64,000 bases of DNA from an uncultured Faecalibacterium sp. (GCA_934561555.1 CAKTGQ010000004.1:86899-150898); one strand, 5' to 3'. Shown: positions 15,055 through 23,075, numbered from the stretch's first letter. Numbers and translations: made by a program. The notes: generated from the sequence alone by a model not told the origin.

Positions 15055-16980
15055 ATGGAAAACGTAATTCTGCAGCCCATTGAGGTGGGCGGACAGACCT
15101 TTAAAAACCGCATCATGTTCCCCCCGCTGACCACCGGCTACGAGAAAAACGGCATGATCAGCGAGCAGGACATGGGCTTCTACACCCGTCTGGCAAAGGG
15201 CGGCGTGGGCTACATCGTTCTGGGCGATGTGGCACCCATCAACAGCTTTTCTCCCACCCCCAAGCTGTTTGACGACAGCCAGATCCCTGCCTTCAAGGCA
15301 CTGGCCGACAGCGTACACGCCTACGGCACAAAGCTGGGCGTCCAGCTCTTCCACCCGGAGTACGATGTGGACGCCATCAACAGCCTGTTCATGCAGAAGA
15401 AGTTTGACGAGATGCGTCAGCGCCTGCATCACGACATGATGTTCTTTACCGATGAAGTCAGCGAGGAGATGCTGATGGCCATCATCGATAAGATGTGTGC
15501 CTGCGCAGTGCGTGCCCAGAAGGCCGGTGTGGACGTGATCCAGATCCACGGCGACCGCCTGAACGGCTGCCTGTGCTCCACCCGCATGAACCACCGCACC
15601 GACAAGTTCGGCGGCAGTCTGGAGAACCGTGTCCGCTTTGCCCGGATGCTGACCCGCGCTATCCGCAAGGCTGTGCCGGGTTTGGTCATCGACTACAAGC
15701 TGTCCATCGTCACCCCGCAGCGCGGCAAGGGCGGCATTGACGAGGCCGACGCCGTGCAGTTCGCTCAGTGGCTGGTGGAGGACGGCGTGGATATGTTCCA
15801 CGTTGCACAGGCCAACCACACCGGCAACATGGCCGACACCATCCCTCCCATGGGCGTGCAGCCCTACGGCTTCTTTGTCAAGATCGCCGGGGACATCAAA
15901 AAGGCCGTCAACGTGCCGGTGAGCGCCGTGGGCCGTATCGTGGACGCCGACATGGCTGCGCGTGTCATCGAGAGCGGCATGGCCGATATGGTTGCCATGG
16001 GCCGTCCGCTGCTGGCAGACCCCGACTGGGGCACCAAGATCGCTGCAGGGAAGGCCTGCGATATCCGCCGCTGCATCAGCTGCAACAAGGGCTGCACCGA
16101 TGCCATCCAGAACCGCCAGTTCCTCTCCTGCGTGCTGAATGCGGAGAACGGCTACGAGAACACCCGCAGCATCCAGCCCGCAGCGCAGAAAAAGAAGATC
16201 GCCGTCCTCGGCGGCGGCCCTGCCGGTCTGGAAGCCGCCCGTGTGGCAGCGCTGCGCGGCCATGACGTGACCCTGTTTGAAAAGACCACCTCTCTGGGCG
16301 GTCAGCTGAACATTGCCTGCGTGCCTCCCCGCAAGGAAGAGATGCGCCGCGCCGCACAGGATCTGATCCACGCGGTCTGCAATGTCGGTGTACACCTGTG
16401 CATGGGGCAGACCCGCACCGCCGAGCAGCTGAAGGACGCCGGTTTCGAGGCTGTCATCAACGCTGTGGGCGCACACAGCGCCGCACCCCGCATCCCCGGC
16501 ATCGACAGCGTGAACGTGGCCGATGCATGGAAGGTGCTGGCCGGTGAGCAGCAGGTGTACGGCACGGTGGCTGTCATTGGCGGCGGCATGGTAGGCTGCG
16601 AGACCGCAGAGTATCTGGCTGCCCGCGGCTGCAAGGTGTCGGTCATCGAGATGATGGACAAGATCGCCGCCGGCGAGAGCACCACCATTCTGCCCACCCT
16701 GCTGGAAAACTACAAGACCTACGGCGTGGAGCAGTACCCCAGCCACAAGGTCAAGGAGTTCCGCATGGATGCCGTCGTCTGCGAGAACAAGGACGGCGCA
16801 GAGGTGACTATCCCCTGTGATTACATCGTGCTGGCCATGGGCGCACGCCCCAACGCATTTGACGCTGCTGCGCTGGAAGCTGCCGGTATCCCGGTATATT
16901 CCATCGGTGATGCCGCTGGTAAGGCTGCGGATATCTCCAACGCCATCCGCACCGGTTACGATACCGCCTGCCAGCTGTAA
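15055..16980 (+). CDS. Old-yellow-enzyme type 2-enoate/dienoyl-CoA reductase (FMN, Fe-S, FAD)
   Basis: A 641-aa oxidoreductase of the BaiCD/FadH/2-enoate reductase family. Residues about 1-330 form the FMN barrel (VGGQTFKNRIMFPPLTTGY, IQIHGDRLNGCL with NHRTDKFGGSLENRVRF, VGRIVDADMA, AMGRPLLADPDW). A 4Fe-4S site follows: C340-x2-C343-x3-C347 and C359. The C-terminal half has two dinucleotide folds (KIAVLGGGPAGLEAARVA and VAVIGGGMVGCETAEYLA) for FAD and NAD(P)H. Such enzymes reduce the C=C bond of alpha,beta-unsaturated acids or CoA thioesters. With an esterase and transporter upstream, reduction of a cinnamate-type acid is plausible but unproven. Confidence 0.88.
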   Translation: MENVILQPIEVGGQTFKNRIMFPPLTTGYEKNGMISEQDMGFYTRLAKGGVGYIVLGDVAPINSFSPTPKLFDDSQIPAFKALADSVHAYGTKLGVQLFHPEYDVDAINSLFMQKKFDEMRQRLHHDMMFFTDEVSEEMLMAIIDKMCACAVRAQKAGVDVIQIHGDRLNGCLCSTRMNHRTDKFGGSLENRVRFARMLTRAIRKAVPGLVIDYKLSIVTPQRGKGGIDEADAVQFAQWLVEDGVDMFHVAQANHTGNMADTIPPMGVQPYGFFVKIAGDIKKAVNVPVSAVGRIVDADMAARVIESGMADMVAMGRPLLADPDWGTKIAAGKACDIRRCISCNKGCTDAIQNRQFLSCVLNAENGYENTRSIQPAAQKKKIAVLGGGPAGLEAARVAALRGHDVTLFEKTTSLGGQLNIACVPPRKEEMRRAAQDLIHAVCNVGVHLCMGQTRTAEQLKDAGFEAVINAVGAHSAAPRIPGIDSVNVADAWKVLAGEQQVYGTVAVIGGGMVGCETAEYLAARGCKVSVIEMMDKIAAGESTTILPTLLENYKTYGVEQYPSHKVKEFRMDAVVCENKDGAEVTIPCDYIVLAMGARPNAFDAAALEAAGIPVYSIGDAAGKAADISNAIRTGYDTACQL

Positions 16981-17001
16981 AACAACAATATAGTTCTATT
17001 T

Positions 17002-17044
17002 GTGGGTCAGAAACGTCTGCGGGCGCTTCTGACCCACTTTTTTT
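17002..17044 (+). terminator. Terminator of the transporter-esterase-reductase operon
   Basis: GTGGGTCAGAA / TTCTGACCCAC, 14-base loop, then TTTTTTT, 21 bases after the reductase stop. Confidence 0.85.
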
Positions 17045-17076
17045 ATCCTCTCAGGCAAAGCCCTGACGGCGATGCT

Positions 17077-17289
17077 GCGCCCTCTCAGGCGCTCCCGCGC
17101 CAGATTTCCCCTTTTGTCACCTGTGGTGACATCTTCCCCCGGAGCGGTGGAAGTCTTTCCTCTCAGGGAGAGCCAAGCCGTTACGTTCGTTGCTAAAGTA
17201 TTAGGCGCAATGAGGAAGTTTTCGGCAGTGCTCTTAGCTCTCCCTTTGGGAGAGCTGGCAAAGCCGTCAGGCTTTGACTGAGAGGGCGC
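17077..17289 (+). repeat. MITE-like repeat with terminal inverted repeats, copy 1
   Basis: Bounded by GCGCCCTCTCAG and CTGAGAGGGCGC. It contains inner stems around CTCTCCC/GGGAGAG and no open reading frame of its own. The right-hand half and its flank are nearly duplicated in the next copy, suggesting tandem duplication. The wider stretch 17045-17690 carries no gene. Confidence 0.7.
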
Positions 17290-17418
17290 ACGCCGTAAGC
17301 CTTGTCGTTAAAGTTTCAGACGCAATAAGAAACCTTCCCACCTCCGCTGAAGCCTTCACCCGCCGGGGGAAGGTGGCGCGTAGCGCCGGATGAGGGGCAG
17401 CACCCGCTAGCCTTGCAC

Positions 17419-17569
17419 GCCCTCTCAGGCGCTCCCGCGCCAGCTCTCCCAAGGGGAGAGCCAAGCCGTTAGCCTCGATACTAAAGTATTAGGCATCATG
17501 AGGAAGCTTTCGGCAGTGCTCTTGGCTCTCCCTTTGGGAGAGCTGTCACCGAAGGTGACTGAGAGGGCG
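17419..17569 (+). repeat. MITE-like repeat, copy 2
   Basis: A 151-bp element bounded by CGCCCTCTCAG and CTGAGAGGGCG, with GGCGCTCCCGCGCCAGCTCT inside the left end and GCTCTCCCTTTGGGAGAGCT near the right end. A 44-bp flank after the element (CACGCCGTAAGCCTTGTCG and onward) is shared with copy 1. A left half of the same family lies at 48659-48745. Confidence 0.7.
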
Positions 17570-17693
17570 CACGCCGTAAGCCTTGTCGCTAAAGTATCAG
17601 GCGCAATGAGAAAGCTTCCGGGCGCATCAGAGGCTCCCTCCCAGAGGGAGCAGGCAAAGCTGTCAGGCTTTGCCTGAGGAAGTTCGTTCCAAA

Positions 17694-17800
17694 CCCCTCC
17701 CGTGAAAATGGAATACCGGAGCGTCCGCAGGCGCTCCGGTATTCCGAAATTATAAATAATCTTTCCGCTGATGATGCGCAAAGCGAACGCGGAGCGCATT
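17694..17800 (-). repeat. Dispersed hairpin repeat, copy C
   Basis: Read on the minus strand: AATGCGC/GCGCATC hairpin, AGCGGAAA, AT-rich spacer, a 16-bp stem with one mismatch and a UGCG loop (17708-17747), then TTTTCACGGGAGGGG. It starts 16 bases beyond the exchanger's terminator, in the same orientation as the exchanger gene, mirroring the position of copies A and B. Confidence 0.65.
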
Positions 17801-17815
17801 CAAAATCGTCCCACA

Positions 17816-17853
17816 TAAAAAGGCTGCTGCACAAAAACCTGTGCAGCAGCCTT
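17816..17853 (-). terminator. Terminator of the Na+/Ca2+ exchanger gene
   Basis: On the minus strand AAGGCTGCTGCACA / TGTGCAGCAGCCTT, 6-base loop, then a short T run. Confidence 0.8.
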
Positions 17854-17870
17854 AACTATTAACTTGCGGA

Positions 17871-18830
17871 TCAGATGCTGAACTGCACGGCGCAGAAGGC
17901 AGCATAGATGCACAGCAGTGCAATGCCCTGCGGGCGGCTCAGCTTGCCCTTGATCAGTGCGGGCAGGGTGAGCAGCAGCATCACGGCAAACATGACCGGG
18001 ATATCCATCACCAGCGAGGCGTTCATGCCTGCGATGGTGGAGTTCTGCGGGATGCTGAAGGGGGCCAGCGTGACGGACACGCCGCTGACCAGCACCAGAT
18101 TGAACACGTTTGCGCCGATGACATTGCCCAGCGACAGCGCACCGTGGCCCTTGGCCAGCGAAGTGATGGCGGTGACCAGCTCCGGCAGCGAGGTGCCCAG
18201 CGCCACAAAGGTCAGCGCAATGACCGACTCCGGCACGCCCAGTGCCTGAGCGATCAGGGTGCCGTTGTCCACCAGCAGGTCAGCACCCACAGCAATGAGC
18301 ACTGCGCCGATGGCAAGCAGACCCAGCTCCTTGGCAAAGGAGCCTTCCTCTGCCTGCTCCTCCTCTTCCGGGGCGGGGGCGTTCTTCATGGCCAGCACGT
18401 TGCACACGATGTAAGCCACGAACATGGCCAGCAGGATCAGGCCCACCGGGCGGGTGAAGGAACCGGTGGTGTAGGCCACACCGGCATAGAAAGCGGCAGC
18501 CACAAAGAAGAAAGCTACCGGGGTGCGCAGGCTCTTGGGGTCAACCTTGCCCGGGCGCACCGCAATGGTGATGGCGGCAATCAGGGCTGCGTTGCAGATG
18601 ACCGAGCCGATGGCGTTGCCGTAGGCGATCTCACCGTGACCGGTGAGCGCGGAGGTGGTGGACACCATGACCTCCGGCAGGGTGGTACCGATGGAGACCA
18701 CCGTGGCACCGATAAGCAGCTCCGGCACATGGAAGCGGCGGGCGATGCCGGTGGCACCGTCCACAAACCAGTCGCCGCCCTTGATCAGGCACAGCAGACC
18801 CGCGATAAACAACAGAACAGGGATCAGCAT
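17871..18830 (-). CDS. Calcium/sodium antiporter (CaCA family, YrbG type)
   Basis: A 319-aa membrane protein starting MLIPVLLFIAGLLCLIKGGD. The two alpha-repeats that define cation/Ca2+ exchangers are present: LIGATVVSIGTTLPEVMVST in the first half and ALTFVALGTSLPELVTAITS in the second, each with the essential acidic residue, separated by an acidic cytoplasmic loop (EEEEQAEEG). The open frame extends to 19049, but this crosses the promoter and leader; GGAGAG before the ATG at 18830 marks the start. It swaps Na+ for Ca2+ or another divalent ion. Expression is probably governed by the structured leader at 18869-19022. Confidence 0.9.
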   Translation of the reverse strand: MLIPVLLFIAGLLCLIKGGDWFVDGATGIARRFHVPELLIGATVVSIGTTLPEVMVSTTSALTGHGEIAYGNAIGSVICNAALIAAITIAVRPGKVDPKSLRTPVAFFFVAAAFYAGVAYTTGSFTRPVGLILLAMFVAYIVCNVLAMKNAPAPEEEEQAEEGSFAKELGLLAIGAVLIAVGADLLVDNGTLIAQALGVPESVIALTFVALGTSLPELVTAITSLAKGHGALSLGNVIGANVFNLVLVSGVSVTLAPFSIPQNSTIAGMNASLVMDIPVMFAVMLLLTLPALIKGKLSRPQGIALLCIYAAFCAVQFSI

Positions 18831-18868
18831 AATATCTCTCCTTTTTTGAATGATGGCGGCAGAGGCAC

Positions 18869-19022
18869 AAAAAAAGACCCTTATCACATCCTGCCCAAAA
18901 CGGGAAAATGTGATAAAAGTCTCAAGCATCCGGTACTGCATCGGGCATTTCTGCCGGGTTTGTCGCTGCAGCACAGCGCACCGGTTTTTAACCAAGGTAC
19001 GCCCCTTACTCCCTTTTATCCA
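18869..19022 (-). ncRNA. Candidate cation-sensing riboswitch, copy 2 (yybP-ykoY-like)
   Basis: Minus-strand leader upstream of the exchanger, homologous to 10268-10420. P1 pairs GATAAAAG (19020-19013) with CTTTTATC (18919-18912), 8 of 8 bases. GGGAGTAA follows P1, then stems TACC/GGTG with GGTT/AACC, and CGCTG/CAGCG, then CGGCAGAAATGCCCGATG, which matches the copy-1 segment CGGCAGCAATGCCCGATG at 17 of 18 bases. GAGACTTTTATCACA (18923-18909) pairs either into P1 or with TGTGATAAGGGTC to form a terminator followed by TTTTTTT (18875-18869). Same switching logic, different stem sequences, so the structure is under selection. Confidence 0.65.
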
Positions 19023-19028
19023 GAGAAT

Positions 19029-19057
19029 ATTATACCTGTTTTCCGGCAAAAGCGCAA
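19029..19057 (-). promoter_or_regulatory. Promoter of the exchanger leader
   Basis: Minus-strand TTGCGC, 17-base spacer, perfect TATAAT. The predicted start site is at about 19022, right at the first base of P1. Confidence 0.65.
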
Positions 19058-19072
19058 GGGGAAATATGGGAT

Positions 19073-20380
19073 TTATTCTGCCTTGGTCACTTTTTTGGCA
19101 TTGGGATAAATGCGCTCCATGCGGGCGTTGTCGAAATGCGCGTCAAGGAACACTTCCAGCTGGCCGTTGGGTGCTTCGCCGCTGGTGCGGGCATCGTACC
19201 GCGCCAGTGCCAGCGCACTGGTGAGCATATTCACCGCCATAAACACCGCCAGCGCCGCCGTCATCCACGGACGGATATGGCTGCGCACCTTTTTTATCAG
19301 TTTGAGCACCAGCGGGTAGCCGTAGCGCATCCACAGCACCGCCGCAATGCCCCAGAAAAAGCAGTACAGCAGGTTGATGCGCCCGCCCAGATTGAACTTG
19401 AACTTGCTGTAATCCCAGAACACCGTACCGAACAGCAGTTCGGTGACAGCGCTGCACACATATTCATACACGCCGCCCAGCACCGTGCCAAAGGCAAAGA
19501 GATAGCGGTCGCTTTTTTCCTGATTCTGCCGCAGCAGCACGGTAGCCATGGCCAGTGCCAGGCCCCACACCACGCTGAAGGGTCCCCACACCAGACTGGA
19601 ACGGCTCATCCACACTCCGGCGGTCAGGCGGCAGAACACCGTCTCCACCATGTCGCCCAGAAACGCCCCGATGACGAACAGCCACAACAGGTCTGCCACG
19701 CTGAGGAAGTCGGTCTCCCCTTTCTGCACCGCCGTGGGCTGCTGCCGGGCGGCTTCCGGGTAGGCGCGCTGGATGCGCTTTTCCACATACACGGCAATGC
19801 GGCGGCGCAGGGTGTCGGAGCGCTCTTCCAGCTTCTGGTTCAGCTGCTCCAGCACCGGATGCTGCGCCGCATACCGCCCCACCAGCACCGCCGAGCCCAG
19901 CTGATCCAGCACCGCGATGCCCAGCGCCACCCACACCAGCAGATGCAGCAGCCACCCCGGCACAAGGGCGCACAGCCGCAGCAGCAGCCCGTTGCCCCAA
20001 AGTACAGTCACCATGCCCAGCACGCCCCACAGCACCGAGTATTGCAGGCAGACGTAGCCGTTCAGGTTGAACTTTTTATCGGAGTAGTCCCACCATTTGC
20101 GGTTATGCAGCCGCTCCAGCAGCTTTGCCGTGAGCCACTCTACCACGGTAGCCGTGAGCATACAGGCCACAAACAGCGCCACTAGCTTTGTGCGCATATC
20201 TGCAAAGCCCACTGCCATCAGGATGGCCGTTGTACCATACACAAAGCAGAACGGCCCCGCCGCCATGCCGCGGTTTGCAAACCGCTTGCCCCGGAAGGTG
20301 GCCACCACGGTCTCCCCTACCCACCCAAGGAAGGAATAGACCAGATACAGCACGCCCAGCGTGTAGAAATTCAGTGTCAT
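19073..20380 (-). CDS. CmpB-type membrane protein with internal duplication (putative ABC permease family)
   Basis: A 435-aa membrane protein of the family often labelled putative ABC transporter permease (ABC_trans_CmpB). It is two copies of one domain: FLGWVGETVVATFRGKRF...GPFCFVYG with WWDYSDKKFNLNGYVCLQYS in the first half, and FLGDMVETVFCRLTAG...WGPFSVVWG with FWDYSKFKFNLGGRINLLYC in the second. A basic, coiled-coil-like linker (residues about 170-215) joins them. Most members are single-domain. The start ATG at 20380 is chosen over the upstream frame to 20482 because GAGGA precedes it. Function is unknown; no ATPase is adjacent. Confidence 0.75.
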   Translation of the reverse strand: MTLNFYTLGVLYLVYSFLGWVGETVVATFRGKRFANRGMAAGPFCFVYGTTAILMAVGFADMRTKLVALFVACMLTATVVEWLTAKLLERLHNRKWWDYSDKKFNLNGYVCLQYSVLWGVLGMVTVLWGNGLLLRLCALVPGWLLHLLVWVALGIAVLDQLGSAVLVGRYAAQHPVLEQLNQKLEERSDTLRRRIAVYVEKRIQRAYPEAARQQPTAVQKGETDFLSVADLLWLFVIGAFLGDMVETVFCRLTAGVWMSRSSLVWGPFSVVWGLALAMATVLLRQNQEKSDRYLFAFGTVLGGVYEYVCSAVTELLFGTVFWDYSKFKFNLGGRINLLYCFFWGIAAVLWMRYGYPLVLKLIKKVRSHIRPWMTAALAVFMAVNMLTSALALARYDARTSGEAPNGQLEVFLDAHFDNARMERIYPNAKKVTKAE

Positions 20381-20502
20381 CGCGCTTTCCTCGCCTTCTA
20401 GTTTTATGCTCTGATTGTACTCGCTTGCACAGGTTTGCACAAGGGGCGGCGGAAAAATGTTACAATTGGTGTGCATTTTCATTTTACGAACGCATCATTC
20501 CG

Positions 20503-20538
20503 TTAAAAAAGCCGCTGCACAAGCACGGTGCAGCGGCT
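20503..20538 (-). terminator. Terminator after fucO
   Basis: Minus-strand GCCGCTGCAC / GTGCAGCGGC stem followed by TTTTTT, 22 bases after the fucO stop. Confidence 0.8.
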
Positions 20539-20560
20539 CTCAGAGTTTATTTATAATAGA

Positions 20561-21709
20561 TTACAGCTGGCTCTTATACAGCTCCACGATTTCCTCTACG
20601 CTGGTGTCGCGGGGGTTGCCGGGACGGCAGGCATCTGCAAAAGCAGACTCGGCGAGGAACTGGATGTCCTCTTCCTTCAGGATGCCGTGCAGGTTTGCGG
20701 GGATGCCCACGTCTGCGCTCAGCTGCTTGACAGCATCGATGGTGGCGTCAGCGGCCTCCACATCGTTCATCTCATCGATGCCCACAACGCCCATCGCCTT
20801 GCCAACGGCGCGGTAACGCTCACCGGCAACGCTCTTGTTGTACTCCAGACCCACTGGCAGCAGGATAGCGCAGGCCACACCGTGCGGGGTATCATACAGA
20901 GCAGACAGGCCGTGTGCCATGGAGTGCACGATGCCCAGACCCACGTTGGAGAAGCCCATACCGGCAATGTACTGGCCCAGAGCCATGCCCTCGCGGCCCT
21001 CCGGGGTGTTCTGCACAGCGCCGCGCAGGCTCTGGCTGATGAGCTTGATGGCTTCCAGATGGAACATATCGGAGATGACGCAGTGGCCCTTGGTGATGTA
21101 GCCCTCGATGGCGTGGGTCAGAGCGTCCATGCCGGTGGCGGCGGTCAGGCCCTTGGGCATGGAGGACATCATATCGGGGTCAACCACAGCGATCTCGGGG
21201 ATATCGTTGGTGTCCACGCAGACGAACTTGCGCTTCTTCTCCACATCGGTGATGACGTAGTTGATGGTGACCTCGGCAGCAGTGCCGGCGGTGGTGGGCA
21301 CTGCAATGGTGAACACCGCGTGCTTCTTGGTGGGAGCAACACCTTCCAGAGAGCGGACATCCGCAAACTCGGGGTTATTGATGATGATGCCGATGGCCTT
21401 TGCGGTATCCATGGAGGAGCCGCCGCCGATGGTCACGATGCAGTCAGCCTCGGCAGCCTTGAAGGCAGCCACGCCGTCCTGCACGTTGGCGATGGTGGGG
21501 TTGGGCTTGATCTCGCTGTAAACAGCGTAGGCAAAGTTTGCAGCATCCAGCAGGTCGGTGACCTTTTTGGTAACGCCAAACTTGATCAGGTCGGGGTCGG
21601 AGCAGACGAAAGCCTTCTTGTAGCCGCGGGCGGTCAGCTCGGGAACAATGTTCTCGATGGCACCGTGGCCGTGGTAGGAGATGGTATTCAGAACAATGCG
21701 GTCAGCCAT
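20561..21709 (-). CDS. fucO: Lactaldehyde reductase / 1,2-propanediol oxidoreductase
   Basis: A 382-aa iron-dependent (group III) alcohol dehydrogenase. Long stretches are as in E. coli FucO: NNPEFADVRSLEG, IPTTAGTAAEVTINYVITD-like AVPTTAGTAAEVTINYVITD, KFVCVDTNDIPE, ATGMDALTHAIEGYITKG, ALGQYIAGMGFSNVGLGIVH, and DTPHGVACAILLP. The NAD-binding GGGSSMDTAK and the His/Asp iron ligands (DALTHAIEGY, SMAHGLSALYDTPHG) are in place. It reduces L-lactaldehyde from fucose or rhamnose breakdown to 1,2-propanediol, reoxidising NADH. No fucose genes are nearby; it is monocistronic. Confidence 0.9.
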   Translation of the reverse strand: MADRIVLNTISYHGHGAIENIVPELTARGYKKAFVCSDPDLIKFGVTKKVTDLLDAANFAYAVYSEIKPNPTIANVQDGVAAFKAAEADCIVTIGGGSSMDTAKAIGIIINNPEFADVRSLEGVAPTKKHAVFTIAVPTTAGTAAEVTINYVITDVEKKRKFVCVDTNDIPEIAVVDPDMMSSMPKGLTAATGMDALTHAIEGYITKGHCVISDMFHLEAIKLISQSLRGAVQNTPEGREGMALGQYIAGMGFSNVGLGIVHSMAHGLSALYDTPHGVACAILLPVGLEYNKSVAGERYRAVGKAMGVVGIDEMNDVEAADATIDAVKQLSADVGIPANLHGILKEEDIQFLAESAFADACRPGNPRDTSVEEIVELYKSQL

Positions 21710-21768
21710 AATACAAATCCTCCAAATCTGTTTGCAGCCGCCTTTCCGGCGGCGTTTCTCTGCATTTC

Positions 21769-21797
21769 AGCATAGCACATCGTCAAAAAATTTGCAA
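21769..21797 (-). promoter_or_regulatory. Promoter of fucO
   Basis: Minus-strand TTGCAA, 17-base spacer, TATGCT. A GCCGCC/GGCGGC hairpin lies in the short 5' leader. Confidence 0.55.
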
Positions 21798-21900
21798 TGT
21801 AAAATTGTTTAAAATTGTAGCATATTTTTATACTTGTGTATTGTTTTCTATTATTTTTGTCTGTTTTCCGGCATTATTATCCCCCTGCAAAAAACAATCC

Positions 21901-21929
21901 TTGCCAAATGGCCGTGCCTGTGTTATACT
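21901..21929 (+). promoter_or_regulatory. Promoter of tRNA-Thr
   Basis: TTGCCA, 17-base spacer, TATACT, 16 bases before the mature tRNA 5' end. Confidence 0.7.
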
Positions 21930-21944
21930 ATCTTAGTAATCTTT

Positions 21945-22019
21945 GCTGGTGTGGCGCAATGGCAGCGCAACTGATTTGTAATCAGTGGGTTGCAGGTTCA
22001 ACTCCTGTCACCAGCTCCA
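21945..22019 (+). tRNA. tRNA-Thr (anticodon TGT)
   Basis: Acceptor GCTGGTG pairs with CACCAGC; the D arm contains GGCGCAATGGCAGCGC, the anticodon stem ACTGA/TCAGT closes a TTTGTAA loop with anticodon TGT, and the T arm is CAGGTTCAACTCCTG. Discriminator T is followed by an encoded CCA. Followed at once by a strong terminator. Confidence 0.93.
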
Positions 22020-22020
22020 A

Positions 22021-22073
22021 GAAAAATCCTGCGATATACCGCTAGAATGGCGGCGTGTATCGTGGGATTTTTG
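22021..22073. terminator. Terminator of tRNA-Thr
   Basis: Long imperfect stem: AAAAATCC pairs with GGATTTTT, and GCGATATAC with GTGTATCG further in. T-rich on both strands. Confidence 0.75.
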
Positions 22074-22357
22074 CTTTTGTATGCGTTGCAAATCTATCAG
22101 AATGTGCCTTGTTTGTGCCTTATTGCTCAAAAAATGCCTTGTCGGAGTGCCTTGTGCTGGATGCCCGGCGGCGTGGGCGGGGCGGTTCAGGCTGCGAGGT
22201 TTGCGGTCGGTCTGGGTGTGGCTGCTGCGCGTGCCGGATGGTGTCCGACAGGGGCTTTCCCATCACAAGGACGAGTGCAGCGCATACCGGTCTGTCTGTC
22301 CGCTATTGGGTATGGATACCACCGTGAAACAACGGTGATAGGATGAAATATTTTAAT
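22074..22357. other. Gene-free stretch between tRNA-Thr and hicAB
   Basis: About 280 bases without a convincing gene, promoter or RNA. It holds a short run of GTGCCTT motifs (22101-22155) and a GC-rich middle. I see no duplicate of the tRNA 3' end. Position next to a tRNA and a toxin-antitoxin pair suggests the scar of a former island. Confidence 0.4.
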
Positions 22358-22392
22358 TACGTATTGACGCAATACGTATAAAATGATATACT
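22358..22392 (+). promoter_or_regulatory. hicAB promoter with overlapping palindromic operator
   Basis: TTGACG (22364-22369), 17-base spacer, TATACT (22387-22392). A perfect dyad, TACGTATTG-ACG-CAATACGTA (22358-22378), covers the -35 box. HicB antitoxins usually repress their own operon through such a site. Confidence 0.75.
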
Positions 22393-22415
22393 ATACCTGT
22401 AAGAAGTTGACGGCG

Positions 22416-22607
22416 ATGCCATTAAAACCGCGCGAGATGGAAAAGATAATCCTTGCAGACGGCTGGGTGTTCAAAGAGCAAAACGGCTCGCACAGGCAGT
22501 ATGTACACCCGACAAAAGAAGGCAAGGTTACTATCCCTTTCCACAAGGGCAAAGAGCTTGACAGACGAACGGAGTTATCTATTCGGAGACAGGCGGGGCT
22601 TAAATAA
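22416..22607 (+). CDS. hicA: HicA-family mRNA interferase toxin
   Basis: A 63-aa protein: MPLKPREMEKIILADGWVF, then EQNGSHRQYVHPTKEGKVTI and PFHKGKELDRRT. The G-S-H-R-Q-Y segment contains the catalytic His of HicA, in a double-stranded-RNA-binding-like fold that cleaves mRNA. The frame opens at 22383 inside the promoter, so the ATG at 22416 is used. hicB follows 39 bases downstream; the hicA-hicB order is the common one. Confidence 0.88.
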   Translation: MPLKPREMEKIILADGWVFKEQNGSHRQYVHPTKEGKVTIPFHKGKELDRRTELSIRRQAGLK

Positions 22608-22646
22608 GCCCTTGCCCTTTCTCCAAACACGTTAGGGGGCATGAGT

Positions 22647-23075
22647 ATGTTGTCTATGTATCCAGCCTGTTTCTACAAAGAGAATGACGGCTATTCGGTG
22701 ATCTTCCCGGATTTGAATTACCTTGCAACGCAGGGTGATAGCTTTGAGGACGCTATGCAAATGGCTGTGGAATGCCTTGCAAGCTATCTGTATACCGCAC
22801 AGCGGGATGGGGATGCAATCCCTGCGCCGTCTAAGCTGGCGGATGTTGACCCGGTGGCCGTGTCCAAAGAACTTGACCCGGATATGCCGGTGGGTGAAGC
22901 AATCGTGAATGTGGTTTCTGTGGATGTGGCAGAGTATGCCAAAAAGCATTTTGAAAAGTCTGTCAAGAAAACCCTCTCTATTCCGGCGTGGCTGAATGAT
23001 GCCGCAATGGCGCAGGGGGTCAACTTCTCCCGGGTGCTGCAACAGGCTTTGAAAGAGCAGTTGCATCTTGTCTGA
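22647..23075 (+). CDS. hicB: HicB-family antitoxin
   Basis: A 142-aa antitoxin. Residues about 1-65 form the HicB RNase-H-like fold (MYPACFYKENDGYSVIFPDL, NYLATQGDSFEDAMQMAVEC, LASYL). The C-terminal part, SIPAWLNDAAMAQGVNFSRVLQQALKEQL, is a ribbon-helix-helix DNA-binding domain that probably recognises the 22358-22378 palindrome. Two ATGs are possible (22641, 22647); GGGGG lies 7 bases before the second, which is preferred. It neutralises HicA. Confidence 0.88.
   Translation: MLSMYPACFYKENDGYSVIFPDLNYLATQGDSFEDAMQMAVECLASYLYTAQRDGDAIPAPSKLADVDPVAVSKELDPDMPVGEAIVNVVSVDVAEYAKKHFEKSVKKTLSIPAWLNDAAMAQGVNFSRVLQQALKEQLHLV

Noticed and set aside
14278..16746. An 822-codon open frame on the minus strand opposite the hydrolase and ene-reductase genes
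   Set aside because: It is low-complexity (Ala, Gly, His, Val rich) and mirrors plus-strand genes with clear catalytic motifs. Long antisense frames are expected in GC-rich coding DNA.
17077..17613. CRISPR array
   Set aside because: Repeats are long, few, carry terminal inverted repeats and have no regular spacers; no cas genes are present.
21985..22338. Coding frames across the gene-free stretch after tRNA-Thr
   Set aside because: They begin inside the tRNA or its terminator, are Cys/Arg rich in a GC-skewed way and have no family likeness or ribosome site.
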